A DNA stretch of 64,000 nucleotides from Alkalicella caledoniensis (lineage in GTDB: Bacteria > Bacillota > Proteinivoracia > Proteinivoracales > Proteinivoracaceae), in contig NZ_CP058559.1 of assembly GCF_014467015.1 (NCBI RefSeq), forward strand, positions 3,038,001-3,102,000, in the 5' to 3' direction. Below the pieces are notes generated by a model. That model was given only the letters and a program-made list of their open reading frames with translations. It did no database searches and had not been told where the DNA came from. A program made the position numbers and the translations under genes. Below are positions 1 to 8,223 of this stretch, piece after piece. Position 1 is the first letter of the stretch. Each line of letters opens with the position of its first letter.

Positions 1-539
1 TAGTTGAGCAACGTGTTTAACAACATGGAGAATATGGCTATATACATGGGATACTTGGTATCTCCTATGGCCCTTAACATACCAGAGTAGGCGAAGGTGA
101 TAGCAGTGGGTATATAGGAGATTGCTACAATCCCTAAATACTTAGAACCTAAATCAACGACTCCTGCATTTGTATTAAAGACACCTATTAAATGGTTGGA
201 GAAAAATAGTCCTCCCATGGTAAAAATTCCACCGAATAGAAGCAATAGAAGCCAAGAAAATGACATAATTTCAGCTATGCTTTTTTTGTCCCCCTTACCA
301 TGGTACTGTGCTGTATACACAAAACATCCCCCTTGGGATCCAGTGATAAAGTATGTAAAGATTAGAAAGATCTGATTGGCTATACTGACAGAAGCTATAG
401 GTATAGTGCCTAGACTTCCAATCATAAATATATCTATAAAATTTAGTGATGCACTGATGAAGTTTTGTATCATTACTGGTATTCCTATCCTATATAACTT
501 CGTAAATACTTCTGTGTTAGTTGCCAATTGAAGTTTCAT
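1..539 (-). CDS. MATE family efflux protein, N-terminal part (partial)
   Basis: The minus-strand frame is open from an ATG at 539 through the left edge, giving about 179 residues. The translation has the repeated hydrophobic segments of a MATE multidrug/Na+ antiporter: an early segment reading RIGIPVMIQNFISASLNFID, then IGSLGTIPIASVSIANQIF, and later GMLRAIGDTKYPM, a typical MATE loop. A GGGG SD lies just upstream on the minus strand. The family normally has about 450 residues and 12 membrane helices, so most of the gene is outside the window. Substrate cannot be told. Confidence 0.85.
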   Translation of the reverse strand, partial: MKLQLATNTEVFTKLYRIGIPVMIQNFISASLNFIDIFMIGSLGTIPIASVSIANQIFLIFTYFITGSQGGCFVYTAQYHGKGDKKSIAEIMSFSWLLLLLFGGIFTMGGLFFSNHLIGVFNTNAGVVDLGSKYLGIVAISYIPTAITFAYSGMLRAIGDTKYPMYIAIFSMLLNTLLN

Positions 540-749
540 GGCTAGCCCCCTATAAATATAAGATGTCTAAATTATATCACAACATATTGGAACTGTAATT
601 CTACATAGTAGAAAATTGCATATGAATGGGGTTAGAAGGAAGGGGAGGTGTGGGATGTAGCTCTTTCTTTTTCCTCGTATGCAGCGACAATCAGCGGTAT
701 TAAAATCTTGTTGAACTGTCATTGGTTTTCTTCTCTGTTTAGCCATTTG

Positions 750-812
750 TAACAGTACTTGGTAGATACCTTTGAAATTAAGCCCAAAATCACAGCAGAT
801 GAGGATCAATAG
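750..812 (+). pseudogene. Remnant of the 3' end of an hcp gene
   Basis: The plus strand from 753 reads QYLVDTFEIKPKITADEDQ followed by a stop. The intact hcp gene at 12677-14329 ends with the near-identical QYLVDTFGIKPISTADED. DNA identity is highest over the CAGTACTTGGTAGATACCTT stretch. No hcp-like sequence is visible upstream of about 750, so only the last tens of bases survive. The similarity continues into the terminator that follows. This is a decayed partial duplicate, not a functional gene. Confidence 0.8.
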
Positions 813-815
813 TAG

Positions 816-854
816 AAACTCCCTTTGATTTTTTAGGTTAAAGGGAGTTTTTTG
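816..854 (+). terminator. Rho-independent terminator copied from hcp
   Basis: Arms AAACTCCCTTT and AAAGGGAGTTT enclose an AT-rich loop and are followed by a T run. The arms match the terminator behind intact hcp at 14348-14383, so gene end and terminator were duplicated together. Confidence 0.75.
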
Positions 855-918
855 GCATGTTTTACAACTCTGCAGAATAATTAATAAAAGGAATTATTAT
901 GTGGAGAGGAGTGTCTTT

Positions 919-1716
919 ATGGGCGATAGTCCGGAAAAGAAGAGGAAAGTTGAAAGAATTACTCTGACTAGTATCATAGTCCTGCTGGTTATTATTATTG
1001 TCCTTATTCTATGTTGCTGTTGCAAAAACAGATATAATTCTATATCACTTAAAAACACCAATGAAGCAACAGCAGGCAGATTAAGTATAGGACTCAAACA
1101 TAATTCAGCAGAGAGTACTACTCTCATGCTGCAACCCCTAGTGCAACCCGGGGATATAATAACTGTTGGGGAGAATAATGTGCCAGGCATGACTAAAATA
1201 GAGATATTTAATAGGGGCAACACAGATCTATTATTTCTGTCTAACTTTGAGTTCAGTGGAGATACAGAGTTAGCAGAGGTTTTTATTTTCTGGGATCTAA
1301 AGGTAGCAATGAAGAATATTCAAGGAGATGAAAATATAGTAGAACATTGGTTAATTAAAGACGGGAAAATATTATCCCAACAGTTGCAAGGGGCCGATGG
1401 GAGCGTGAATGGACAAAAAGATGGTATCATTTCTCTAGCGGAATGGAATAGCGATGAAAATCAAGTAAATGGTATACAAAGAGGATGGGATCTTGCAGGT
1501 CTAACAAAGTCAGATGTATATGAGCTATCCTTTACACTAGTTTTTGACACTGCAGCAGGTAATGAATACCAAAACAAATCCATTGATATAACATATTCGG
1601 TGTTAGCTAGCCAAATGAGGGAAAAAGCTTTAGGAAAACTAATGCAGGATTATCAATTGCCTGAAGTAGAAGACCTAAGCCTACTATTTGCTGGGATAAA
1701 TAGTTCTAGACCTTAG
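919..1716 (+). CDS. TasA/camelysin-like protein with N-terminal membrane anchor
   Basis: About 265 residues. ATG 919 is preferred because GAGAGGAG (903-910) is a well-spaced SD; an in-frame GTG at 901 would lie before it. Residues about 17-38 form one hydrophobic segment ending in four consecutive cysteines. The rest has TasA/camelysin (M73-like) features: a strand reading LVQPGDIITVGENNVPGMTK, then NRGNTDLLFLSNFEFSG, a LAEVFIFWDL segment, and a C-terminal YELSFTLVFDT strand. It lacks the usual SipW-type signal ending in A-W/Y, so it may stay anchored in the membrane. It is upstream of, and separated by a terminator from, the two-component/SipW operon. Function as a matrix or surface protein is inferred from family and context. 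Confidence 0.65.
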   Translation: MGDSPEKKRKVERITLTSIIVLLVIIIVLILCCCCKNRYNSISLKNTNEATAGRLSIGLKHNSAESTTLMLQPLVQPGDIITVGENNVPGMTKIEIFNRGNTDLLFLSNFEFSGDTELAEVFIFWDLKVAMKNIQGDENIVEHWLIKDGKILSQQLQGADGSVNGQKDGIISLAEWNSDENQVNGIQRGWDLAGLTKSDVYELSFTLVFDTAAGNEYQNKSIDITYSVLASQMREKALGKLMQDYQLPEVEDLSLLFAGINSSRP

Positions 1717-1727
1717 ACTAGAAAAAG

Positions 1728-1768
1728 GAGCTCACAAAGAATAATTAAACTTTGTCGAGCTCTATTTT
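1728..1768 (+). terminator. Probable terminator after the TasA-like gene
   Basis: Arms GAGCTCACAAAG and CTTTGTCGAGCTC pair with one bulged base, followed by a short TATTTT tail. It separates the first TasA-like gene from the two-component operon. Confidence 0.55.
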
Positions 1769-1874
1769 GAAATCCCTAAACATTGAATAACCCCAACGGG
1801 AAGAAAGTATTTAGTTTATGTAAATCAGTGCTATAGATTTAAAACTAGAACTAGGGGGGAGCAAACTTGGGAAG

Positions 1875-3506
1875 TTGAAAATAATACTAGTCTATAGGTA
1901 TGTATCACTAATAGTCACCTCAGGGTTTTACCTTTTACTGACACCAGAACACACTATTTCGCGGAAGGTTTTTATTGTTTTATGTATTAGTATATCTTCT
2001 TTATTACTTAGCTATCTTTATTATAAATCTCAAAACTCACAAAGAAAAATAATATTTTTGATTCTAATAGAGACCATAGGAAACTCCCTAGTCTTGATCC
2101 CTTCAGGGGGAATAAACAGCCCCTATGTTTGGTACTCCCTAAATACAATTTTAATTGCAGCATTTTACTTAAATAGTCGATATAGCTGGATTAACTTGAG
2201 TTTCTATCTGATATGTTCCACCATAGTAGTCCATTATTTCATAGAAAATAATCAACAGCTTTTAGATTTAATAGCAAGGGAAAAGAATCTTATACTAAGC
2301 TATATATTAATTACTGCCATAATCCAACTACTTAGGAGAAACTCTGAGAATATCGATATGGAGAGAGCAAAAATCACTGAACTCAATAAAGACTTGCATC
2401 GTGCAAACCAGAGGATCAAAGATAACCTTGACTACTCCATGGAACTGTACCAAGTGGTTCATTTTATCATGGAACAAAAGGAACTAAGCAGCCTCCTAAA
2501 AATCATCGTAGAGTATACTGAAAAAATCACTAAGGAAAATTCCTTTATATTGGTGACAAACAGTGGACAACAAGAAATCTTTGAATCCATAGGTATTAAA
2601 GGCGAAGCAGTTTCTGGATTAAAAAGTAAAATTAAAAAAATGGCTGCTACTACCTTTAATAGCGATACTGTAAATATAGAAATAGATAATAAGAATTACT
2701 TAATAACCCTTATAAAAACTAACTATAATACCTTTGCAGTTATGGGAATTGAAAAACAAAAAACATCAGAAAACCAGCTGGAACAACTAGACTTACTAGG
2801 AAGACTAACTGCTATAATGCTAGATAAGATTCAACTGCAACAGATGAACAATGATTTCCTTATAAATGAAGAACAAAACCGTATAGCTAACGAAATCCAT
2901 GACGGTATTTTGCAACGGCTTTTTAATGCATCCTGTGGTATCTACTGTGTTATGAAGGCATTGGATAAGGAATCCACATATAACCTAAAGGAACAACTAG
3001 CTACAATAAAAAACACCATAAACACTTCCATGAAGGAATTACGGGCCACCGTCTACGGTTTAAGTTGGAATAAATACGGAGGCAATGCATTCAAAGATGA
3101 TATAAAGACCCTTATCAAGGAAATCAGAAATCACAGCAATATTTCCGTAGAGTGTAGCTTACAAGGTAACCATGAATACCTTACTGTGGCTAAGAAGTCC
3201 GCCATATATAGGATTATAAATGAAAGTTTAGCTAACGCTGTACGTCATAGTGAAGGAGATCAGCTAAAGATTCTACTTAACATGGAAAGAGAATTAGTTT
3301 CCCTTAAAATATCAGATAACGGTGTAGGATTTGATGTAAGAGAACTCAAAACAAGTAATAGGGTTGGGCTGGGTTTAAAAAACATTACTAACTTAACTGA
3401 AGTTTTAGGTGGAACCATCAACCTGCACAGCGCAATAGGTGTTGGTACCACAATAGAAATAAAAATCCCCAACAGAGTAGTTTCAATCAAGGAGGAAGCT
3501 GTATGA
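1875..3506 (+). CDS. Sensor histidine kinase, NarL/DesK type
   Basis: 543 residues from TTG 1875, with a GGGGGG-type SD just upstream; no ATG or GTG lies closer in frame. The N-terminal ~155 residues hold about five to six hydrophobic helices. A coiled-coil linker follows (about 165-200), then a GAF-like region (about 205-320). The HisKA_3 dimerisation motif NEIHDGILQRL carries the phospho-acceptor His342. The C-terminal ATPase has an N-box (NESLANAVRHS), a G1 box (DNGVGFD) and a G2-like GLGLKNI. The gene overlaps the response regulator by 4 bases, so the two form a pair. The signal is unknown; the membrane-embedded sensor and position beside SipW/TasA genes suggest control of matrix secretion (inference). 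Confidence 0.9.
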   Translation: MKIILVYRYVSLIVTSGFYLLLTPEHTISRKVFIVLCISISSLLLSYLYYKSQNSQRKIIFLILIETIGNSLVLIPSGGINSPYVWYSLNTILIAAFYLNSRYSWINLSFYLICSTIVVHYFIENNQQLLDLIAREKNLILSYILITAIIQLLRRNSENIDMERAKITELNKDLHRANQRIKDNLDYSMELYQVVHFIMEQKELSSLLKIIVEYTEKITKENSFILVTNSGQQEIFESIGIKGEAVSGLKSKIKKMAATTFNSDTVNIEIDNKNYLITLIKTNYNTFAVMGIEKQKTSENQLEQLDLLGRLTAIMLDKIQLQQMNNDFLINEEQNRIANEIHDGILQRLFNASCGIYCVMKALDKESTYNLKEQLATIKNTINTSMKELRATVYGLSWNKYGGNAFKDDIKTLIKEIRNHSNISVECSLQGNHEYLTVAKKSAIYRIINESLANAVRHSEGDQLKILLNMERELVSLKISDNGVGFDVRELKTSNRVGLGLKNITNLTEVLGGTINLHSAIGVGTTIEIKIPNRVVSIKEEAV

Positions 3507-4114
3507 ATATCCTAGTAGTAGACGACCATCCCCTAGCACGTTTGGGATTATCCTCATCACTAGCCCATGTAACAAACATAGAAAACATTTACGAAGCCTC
3601 CAATGTCTCAGGGGCAATTAAGTTATTATCACATAATGACATAGATATGACACTAATAGACTTAAATCTAGGTAAAGAATACGGTTTAGAAATCGTAAAA
3701 GAGGCTCAAAGACTAAAGATTAGTTCTAAATTTGTTGTGTTAACCTCATCAGGTAAGATGTCAGACTTCACGAAGGCAAGGGAACTGGGAGTTGAGGGCT
3801 ACCTACTAAAAGATGCATTAGTGGAAGATATAATATATGCTATCAGGGTGGTGGCACGGGGAAAACCTTTTTATGATTCAGAACTGGTCAACTGTAATTT
3901 TAAGAAAAAGGAAAATGACATAAGCCAGCTTACTGCTAGGGAAAGAGATGTGCTGGTGGAAATTGGAAGAGGTCTAAGTAATATAGAAATCGCCAGTAAA
4001 CTCTTGATATCAGAATTTACAGTGAAAAAACATGTGAGTAATATACTGGGAAAGCTGAATCTTTCCCATAGAACTGAAGCAGCCCTGTATATAAATAACA
4101 TAGATACAACGTAA
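3503..4114 (+). CDS. NarL/LuxR-family response regulator
   Basis: 203 residues. The receiver domain begins MNILVVDDHPLARLGL; the phospho-acceptor is Asp53 in the TLIDLNLG strand, with the conserved Thr/Ser (VVLTSS) and Lys (YLLKDAL) further on. The C-terminal LuxR helix-turn-helix reads LTARERDVLVEIGRGLSNIE, then the recognition helix TVKKHVSNILGKL. It starts within the stop of the kinase gene (ATGA overlap), which implies translational coupling. Likely targets are the promoters of this locus, including the one upstream of the CalY-like gene at 6172 (inference). Confidence 0.92.
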   Translation: MNILVVDDHPLARLGLSSSLAHVTNIENIYEASNVSGAIKLLSHNDIDMTLIDLNLGKEYGLEIVKEAQRLKISSKFVVLTSSGKMSDFTKARELGVEGYLLKDALVEDIIYAIRVVARGKPFYDSELVNCNFKKKENDISQLTARERDVLVEIGRGLSNIEIASKLLISEFTVKKHVSNILGKLNLSHRTEAALYINNIDTT

Positions 4115-4141
4115 CACTTATAAGAAAGGAGATAGAAGGTA

Positions 4142-4795
4142 GTGAGAAGAAAAAGCTGGATAAATCCCAAAAAAGTAATGCTCCTTTGCTCCATACTATT
4201 CTTAGGACTTATGGGCACATCATACGCTTATTGGAATAGCAGTACCCTGGTAAATGGTACAATTACCCTAGGTGAGATTAAGTTAGGTATTGACAGTGGC
4301 AGTATAGAGTTTATTAGAAACGAATCAAGTGGTGGGGTAAATAATATCAATATAAGTGTTAATGGAAACACCATTAGGCTGTCAGGTGAGGTTAATAAGA
4401 ACTTCAATGCAGTGTTGGAATTCAAAGTGTTAAATATAGGGCAGATTCCATTTGTTATAGACAGCACTACAGTTAATCCTAGTAACTCAATTGTATTAAA
4501 AAGAAATATATTAAGTACAACTGAAAAAATAGAAATAGAGTATAAACAGGGGCAATGGGTTGAAAAAATTATAATAGAAACAGATTTTGAAAAACGTAAC
4601 CAAAAGGACAATCAACAGGGAGAAAATCCAAACACCGAGGAAGGCCTAAGTGATAACCCTGACAAAATAGTTAAGGAAAATACTGAAGAAAATATAGAGA
4701 CAAAAAGTAAAAAAGCTGAAGATGAAAGGGAAAAAAATGAAGATGGAGAAATCGAAACAAATGAGGTTGATGAAGACAAAGAAGATAATGACTAA
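4142..4795 (+). CDS. SipW-type signal peptide protein with acidic C-terminal tail
   Basis: 217 residues from GTG 4142, downstream of an AAAGGAG SD. The N terminus is basic, followed by the hydrophobic stretch VMLLCSILFLGLMG and then SYAYWNSSTLVNGTITLG, the signature of SipW-processed TasA/CalY proteins. A beta-rich region follows (about 35-150). The last ~65 residues are low-complexity and highly charged (Glu, Asp, Lys, Asn), with repeats such as NTEE and NEDGE. The protein lies directly upstream of the sipW-like gene. It is shorter than TasA and could be a matrix nucleator or accessory like TapA. The role is inferred from signal type and neighbours. Confidence 0.75.
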   Translation: MRRKSWINPKKVMLLCSILFLGLMGTSYAYWNSSTLVNGTITLGEIKLGIDSGSIEFIRNESSGGVNNINISVNGNTIRLSGEVNKNFNAVLEFKVLNIGQIPFVIDSTTVNPSNSIVLKRNILSTTEKIEIEYKQGQWVEKIIIETDFEKRNQKDNQQGENPNTEEGLSDNPDKIVKENTEENIETKSKKAEDEREKNEDGEIETNEVDEDKEDND

Positions 4796-4829
4796 GTAAT
4801 TCTAGACAAATGACCAAGGGGGAGTAACA

Positions 4830-6017
4830 ATGAAAAACCTATTAAGTCTAAACGATAATAAGTTGCTACAGATAGCGCTAATACTTATATTTATGAGCAT
4901 ATATTTCCTTGAAAGCTCCCCTGTGATCAAATTAAATCCTCTAACCATGCCTATATTCTGGCTACTGTTAGCAATGGCAATCTGGAAACTTCCTTGCAAG
5001 GGCCCAGCAGCAAAAAGAAAACACAAAACCCTAGTGAAGACATGGGCAATTATACTGGCGATAATCCATGTGGCCATGCTTATTTTGGCAGGACTAGTAG
5101 ACGGATTTGGTAGTAGTCCCTACAGTCACACCATCCTTGGCATTGTGTCAAATTCATGGATTGTTGCTCCTCCACTGTTGGCCAGAGAAATCATACGTGG
5201 ATACTTAATCAACACCTCCATGGGGAAAAAGGAAAATACCCTACGGATAATTTTGATTTCCCTGGGTTTGACTGTGGCAACAATCCCTTTTGCTAGACTT
5301 TTATCCCTATCAAATATAGAACAAACTGTCCAATTCATCGCCCAGCACCTAGGGCCTGAATTTGCCAATAGCATCTTGGCTAGTTATCTAGCTTATTTTG
5401 GGGGACCTATTGCAAGTATTATTTATTTGGGTATACTTCAGGCCTTCCACTGGTTCTCTCCCATACTACCCAACCTTCGTTGGATTATTACAGCAGCTGT
5501 GGGTATACTTACACCTATTTTTTCACTTCTGGCGTTTCAACATCTATACGCAGTGGAAATAAAAAAAATCAAAGTACATGGAAAAAAAGAAAGTATCCTT
5601 AGTTGGATGATAACAAGTTTATTTTGTATAACAATAATTTGGTTTGCAGTGGGTGTATTCCCCTTATATCCATCTGTTATAGCAACGGGGAGCATGCAAC
5701 CCATGATTGATCCAGGGGATATTATAATAGTTGAGAAAATTACTGATATGGAAGGTTTAGAAGCCTTAACTGTAGGGGATGTGATCCAGTTCAAACAAGG
5801 AGGCATACTTATAACTCACCGCATTGAAGAAATTAATGTGGTAGATGGCGTAGTAAATTTCAAAACAAAGGGAGACAATAACTCAATATCAGACAGAGAA
5901 CCAGTCAAACCAGAACAAGTAAGAGGAAGAATAGTAAAGGTAATTCCTAAAGTGGGATGGCCTACACTTTTATTAAAACAACAAAAAGATATCCCACTAG
6001 ACGAAGTAGAATTTTAA
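4830..6017 (+). CDS. sipW: SipW-type (ER/archaeal-type) signal peptidase I with N-terminal membrane domain
   Basis: 395 residues; ATG 4830 follows a GGGGGAG SD. The catalytic domain is C-terminal: Ser288 in VIATGSMQPMIDPGDIIIVE, and His330 in GGILITHRIEEI, in place of the Lys of ordinary bacterial type I peptidases. A conserved KTKGDNNSISDREPV segment supplies the Asp region. Histidine instead of lysine is the hallmark of SipW and ER signal peptidases. Typical SipW proteins have about 190 residues. Here the first ~270 residues add about seven hydrophobic segments of unknown role. The gene sits between two genes for TasA-like substrates. The enzyme should act at the outer face of the membrane. 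Confidence 0.88.
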   Translation: MKNLLSLNDNKLLQIALILIFMSIYFLESSPVIKLNPLTMPIFWLLLAMAIWKLPCKGPAAKRKHKTLVKTWAIILAIIHVAMLILAGLVDGFGSSPYSHTILGIVSNSWIVAPPLLAREIIRGYLINTSMGKKENTLRIILISLGLTVATIPFARLLSLSNIEQTVQFIAQHLGPEFANSILASYLAYFGGPIASIIYLGILQAFHWFSPILPNLRWIITAAVGILTPIFSLLAFQHLYAVEIKKIKVHGKKESILSWMITSLFCITIIWFAVGVFPLYPSVIATGSMQPMIDPGDIIIVEKITDMEGLEALTVGDVIQFKQGGILITHRIEEINVVDGVVNFKTKGDNNSISDREPVKPEQVRGRIVKVIPKVGWPTLLLKQQKDIPLDEVEF

Positions 6018-6129
6018 TTGACCCAATGAATACTTAATTTTCATCTGTGAACTCTACTCCTAAAGTAGTAGAAAAAATCACTCTAAGGTAGGACTTAAGG
6101 ACTAATCAAAAAGCATATAATTAAATCAG

Positions 6130-6147
6130 AAAGGTCATGAGACCTTT
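6130..6147 (+). promoter_or_regulatory. Perfect inverted repeat in the leader of the CalY-like gene
   Basis: AAAGGTC and GACCTTT flank a 4-base loop, 25 bases before the start codon and just downstream of a TATAAT-like hexamer at 6116-6121. It could be a 5' stabilising RNA hairpin or an operator; the sequence does not decide. Confidence 0.4.
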
Positions 6148-6171
6148 ACTATACTTAGAGGAGAGATGTAA

Positions 6172-6747
6172 ATGAAAAAAACGAAATTTATTGCCTTGGC
6201 ACTAATAGTAGCCTTGTCCCTAATCGGTGCCGGTTATGCCTGGTGGACTGATAGTATCAACATTAATGGTACAGTTGAAACAGGTAAATTTGAAGTAATT
6301 GTTGAAAATGTACATGTACAACCAAGCTCGCAGTATGTTAAAGATAATGGAAGTAATGTTAACTCAGCTAAAGATACTGCCAATATTTTAATTAAAGATA
6401 TGTATCCAGGCTCCCATGCAACTGCATACGTCACAGTAAAGAATACAGGTACAGTGAAAGCAGTTTTACAAAGCTTTGACGTTCAACAAATTTCAACCTC
6501 TTCCAGCTTGAACGCAGTTATTTTAGCTAACAACATTCCACTAACCGAAGGATTTTTAGGAGCTGGTCGCCTTGCTTTAAAACTTGCCCTAGATAATCAA
6601 TTTGCTGGAGTAGAAATTGAGCCAGGAGATTCTAGGGTATTTGAAGTAAGATTAAGCATGCCACTTGCAGCTGGCAATAGCACACAAGAGGAAAATGTAT
6701 CCTTTAAAATTAAAGCTAACTGGAGACAATATTTCCCACAGAATTAA
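6172..6747 (+). CDS. CalY/TasA-like (camelysin family) SipW substrate
   Basis: 191 residues; ATG 6172 follows GAGGAGAG. The signal peptide is typical: KKTKFIALALIVALSLIG, then AGYAWWTDSININGTVETG. The mature part shows the TasA/camelysin pattern: DMYPGSHATAYVTVKNTGTV, LDNQFAGVEIEPGDSRVFEV and a C-terminal FKIKANWRQYFPQ strand. It is the best candidate for the main secreted subunit of the locus. It has its own upstream region with a TATAAT-like box and hairpin and a strong terminator behind it, which suits high expression. Metalloprotease activity is reported for some camelysins, but no HExxH motif is visible here. Confidence 0.85.
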   Translation: MKKTKFIALALIVALSLIGAGYAWWTDSININGTVETGKFEVIVENVHVQPSSQYVKDNGSNVNSAKDTANILIKDMYPGSHATAYVTVKNTGTVKAVLQSFDVQQISTSSSLNAVILANNIPLTEGFLGAGRLALKLALDNQFAGVEIEPGDSRVFEVRLSMPLAAGNSTQEENVSFKIKANWRQYFPQN

Positions 6748-6754
6748 AAACTGC

Positions 6755-6794
6755 AAAGAACTTAACTCCCTCAGGAGCTAAGTTCTTTATTATT
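6755..6794 (+). terminator. Rho-independent terminator
   Basis: AAAGAACTTAACTCC pairs with GGAGCTAAGTTCTTT (one G-U pair), followed by a T-rich tail. It ends the CalY-like transcript. Confidence 0.85.
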
Positions 6795-6859
6795 TTATTC
6801 ATATTTTCGCAACTCCCATAATATCTTAGAAGAGGATAAATAATGCTAGGAGTGAGGGT

Positions 6860-7924
6860 ATGAAAAAGAAGATAAGTAAAAATGTAAGGTTAGGCGTTAT
6901 TATATTCAGTATAGTGATAATCTGTGGAGTACTGATAAATATATTTGTGCAAAGGAACGAGGAGAATGAGAAGGCTGCCCTATATAACTACAGTAATATT
7001 GCAAATATATCTTACCAAGTCTCACTAAAACCCAACTCCCTATTCAGTGAAAGGCACTTAGGGGAGACTGAAGTATACCTAACAGAATTTGTGGAACACA
7101 TCGATACAGATTTTACCTATGAATTCAATGGTGAAAGCAGTGCAAATATCTCAGGAGTGTATGAGATTGTGGCAGTGTTAGAGGGGATTAACAACCAAGG
7201 AGATGGACCAAAAACCGTATGGAAAGAGGAATTTATTATTAAACCTAGCACAGATTTCAACACAGTTGATGGCTACTTAGTTATTACTGAAAACATCCCC
7301 TTAACCCTAGACAAATACATAGACTTTGCCGAGGAGGTGGCAACATACACAAGGGTAAGACTAGCAAGTAGGCTCACTGTAAACATGAACATAAACCTAG
7401 CTGCAGAAACAGAGCATGGAATGGTTGAGGAAAAATTAGCCCCAAGCTTGGTAATCCCCTTTGGAGATAATCAATTTGAGATTTTGAAAAACGAAATAGC
7501 GGAAGAAAAGAGCCTTATGGGCACCATGGAATCTATACCCAGCAGTTCAGCAAGAATACTACAGATAGTCATTATAGTGATACTTGTAGCAGTAGTGGTT
7601 TACACAATGGTTTTCACAGCAAATGCAAAACCCAAGGGAAGATATGAGAGAAAGATAGAAAAAGTATTCAAAGAGCATCAAGAACGCCTGGTAGCATTAC
7701 AAACAGAAGTGATAAACAATCATAGAATCACATTTAGAGTAAAAACTTTCGAAGATCTGGTAAGGGTTGCCGATGAACTAACAAGGCCCATAATGTATGT
7801 ATACAGCCACAATTACGTAGATATTAAAAATTTTTTCGTCCTTGATGATATATACATATATCTATACGACATGAGTATCATTGAATCAAATGAGCCCCAA
7901 GAAGAAGGTACCTCCGCCCCATAA
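6860..7924 (+). CDS. DUF5305-like membrane protein of SipW loci
   Basis: 354 residues, with ATG 6860 after GGAGTGAGGG. A signal/anchor helix covers about residues 9-29. A long extracellular beta-rich region follows, with motifs such as SYQVSLKPNSLF and TYEFNGESSANISGVYEIVA. A second membrane helix (about 232-252, IVIIVILVAVVVYTMVF) leads to a cytoplasmic tail of about 100 residues. Two helices around an extracytoplasmic beta domain with a KTVWKEEF-type strand match the DUF5305 family, which often sits beside signal peptidase and TasA-like genes. The exact role is unknown; an assembly or export accessory is an inference. Confidence 0.65.
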   Translation: MKKKISKNVRLGVIIFSIVIICGVLINIFVQRNEENEKAALYNYSNIANISYQVSLKPNSLFSERHLGETEVYLTEFVEHIDTDFTYEFNGESSANISGVYEIVAVLEGINNQGDGPKTVWKEEFIIKPSTDFNTVDGYLVITENIPLTLDKYIDFAEEVATYTRVRLASRLTVNMNINLAAETEHGMVEEKLAPSLVIPFGDNQFEILKNEIAEEKSLMGTMESIPSSSARILQIVIIVILVAVVVYTMVFTANAKPKGRYERKIEKVFKEHQERLVALQTEVINNHRITFRVKTFEDLVRVADELTRPIMYVYSHNYVDIKNFFVLDDIYIYLYDMSIIESNEPQEEGTSAP

Positions 7925-8056
7925 ACACATGGTTATTCACACCATGCAACTGTCCTATCCAGCTAATATAATCCTAGAGGGTAAGACAGATGCAGCGACC
8001 TTGATAGGGTAGTTCAAGTATATTTTAAAGTCACCTAGAATTTTTTTTTAATCATT

Positions 8057-8099
8057 ACCCCACTAAAGTGAGGGAAGAACTCACTTTAGTGGGGTTTAA
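8057..8099. terminator. Strong, probably bidirectional terminator
   Basis: CCCCACTAAAGTGAG and CTCACTTTAGTGGGG form a perfect 15-bp stem with a 7-base loop. A T-rich tail follows on the plus strand, and a run of T precedes it, suiting the minus strand less well. It closes the SipW locus. Confidence 0.85.
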
Positions 8100-8120
8100 T
8101 TGTGTATTTATAGGAAATGA

Positions 8121-8127
8121 TGTCGAA
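8121..8127 (+). promoter_or_regulatory. Possible Spo0A box
   Basis: TGTCGAA matches the 0A box core and lies about 100 bases before the chemoreceptor start; a second near-match TGTCAAA is at 8141. A 7-base motif alone is weak evidence. Confidence 0.25.
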
Positions 8128-8223
8128 AAAAAGAGGAAAATGTCAAAAAAAGTAGAATACTTCATATTAAGAACGGCTAAATATTTTAATACTATTCTAC
8201 AAAATTACAAGGAGGATGATTTT

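Noticed and set aside
567-809. Minus-strand 80-codon open frame
   Set aside because: It runs across the hcp remnant and has no SD or family resemblance; it is more likely a chance frame in decayed sequence.
7925-8050. Possible regulatory RNA behind the DUF5305 gene
   Set aside because: Local complementarity such as CTGTC/GACAG is short and the layout matches no class I know.
8068-8223. N-terminal extension of the first chemoreceptor
   Set aside because: It would begin inside a strong terminator stem, while ATG 8224 has an ideal SD and gives the usual receptor start.
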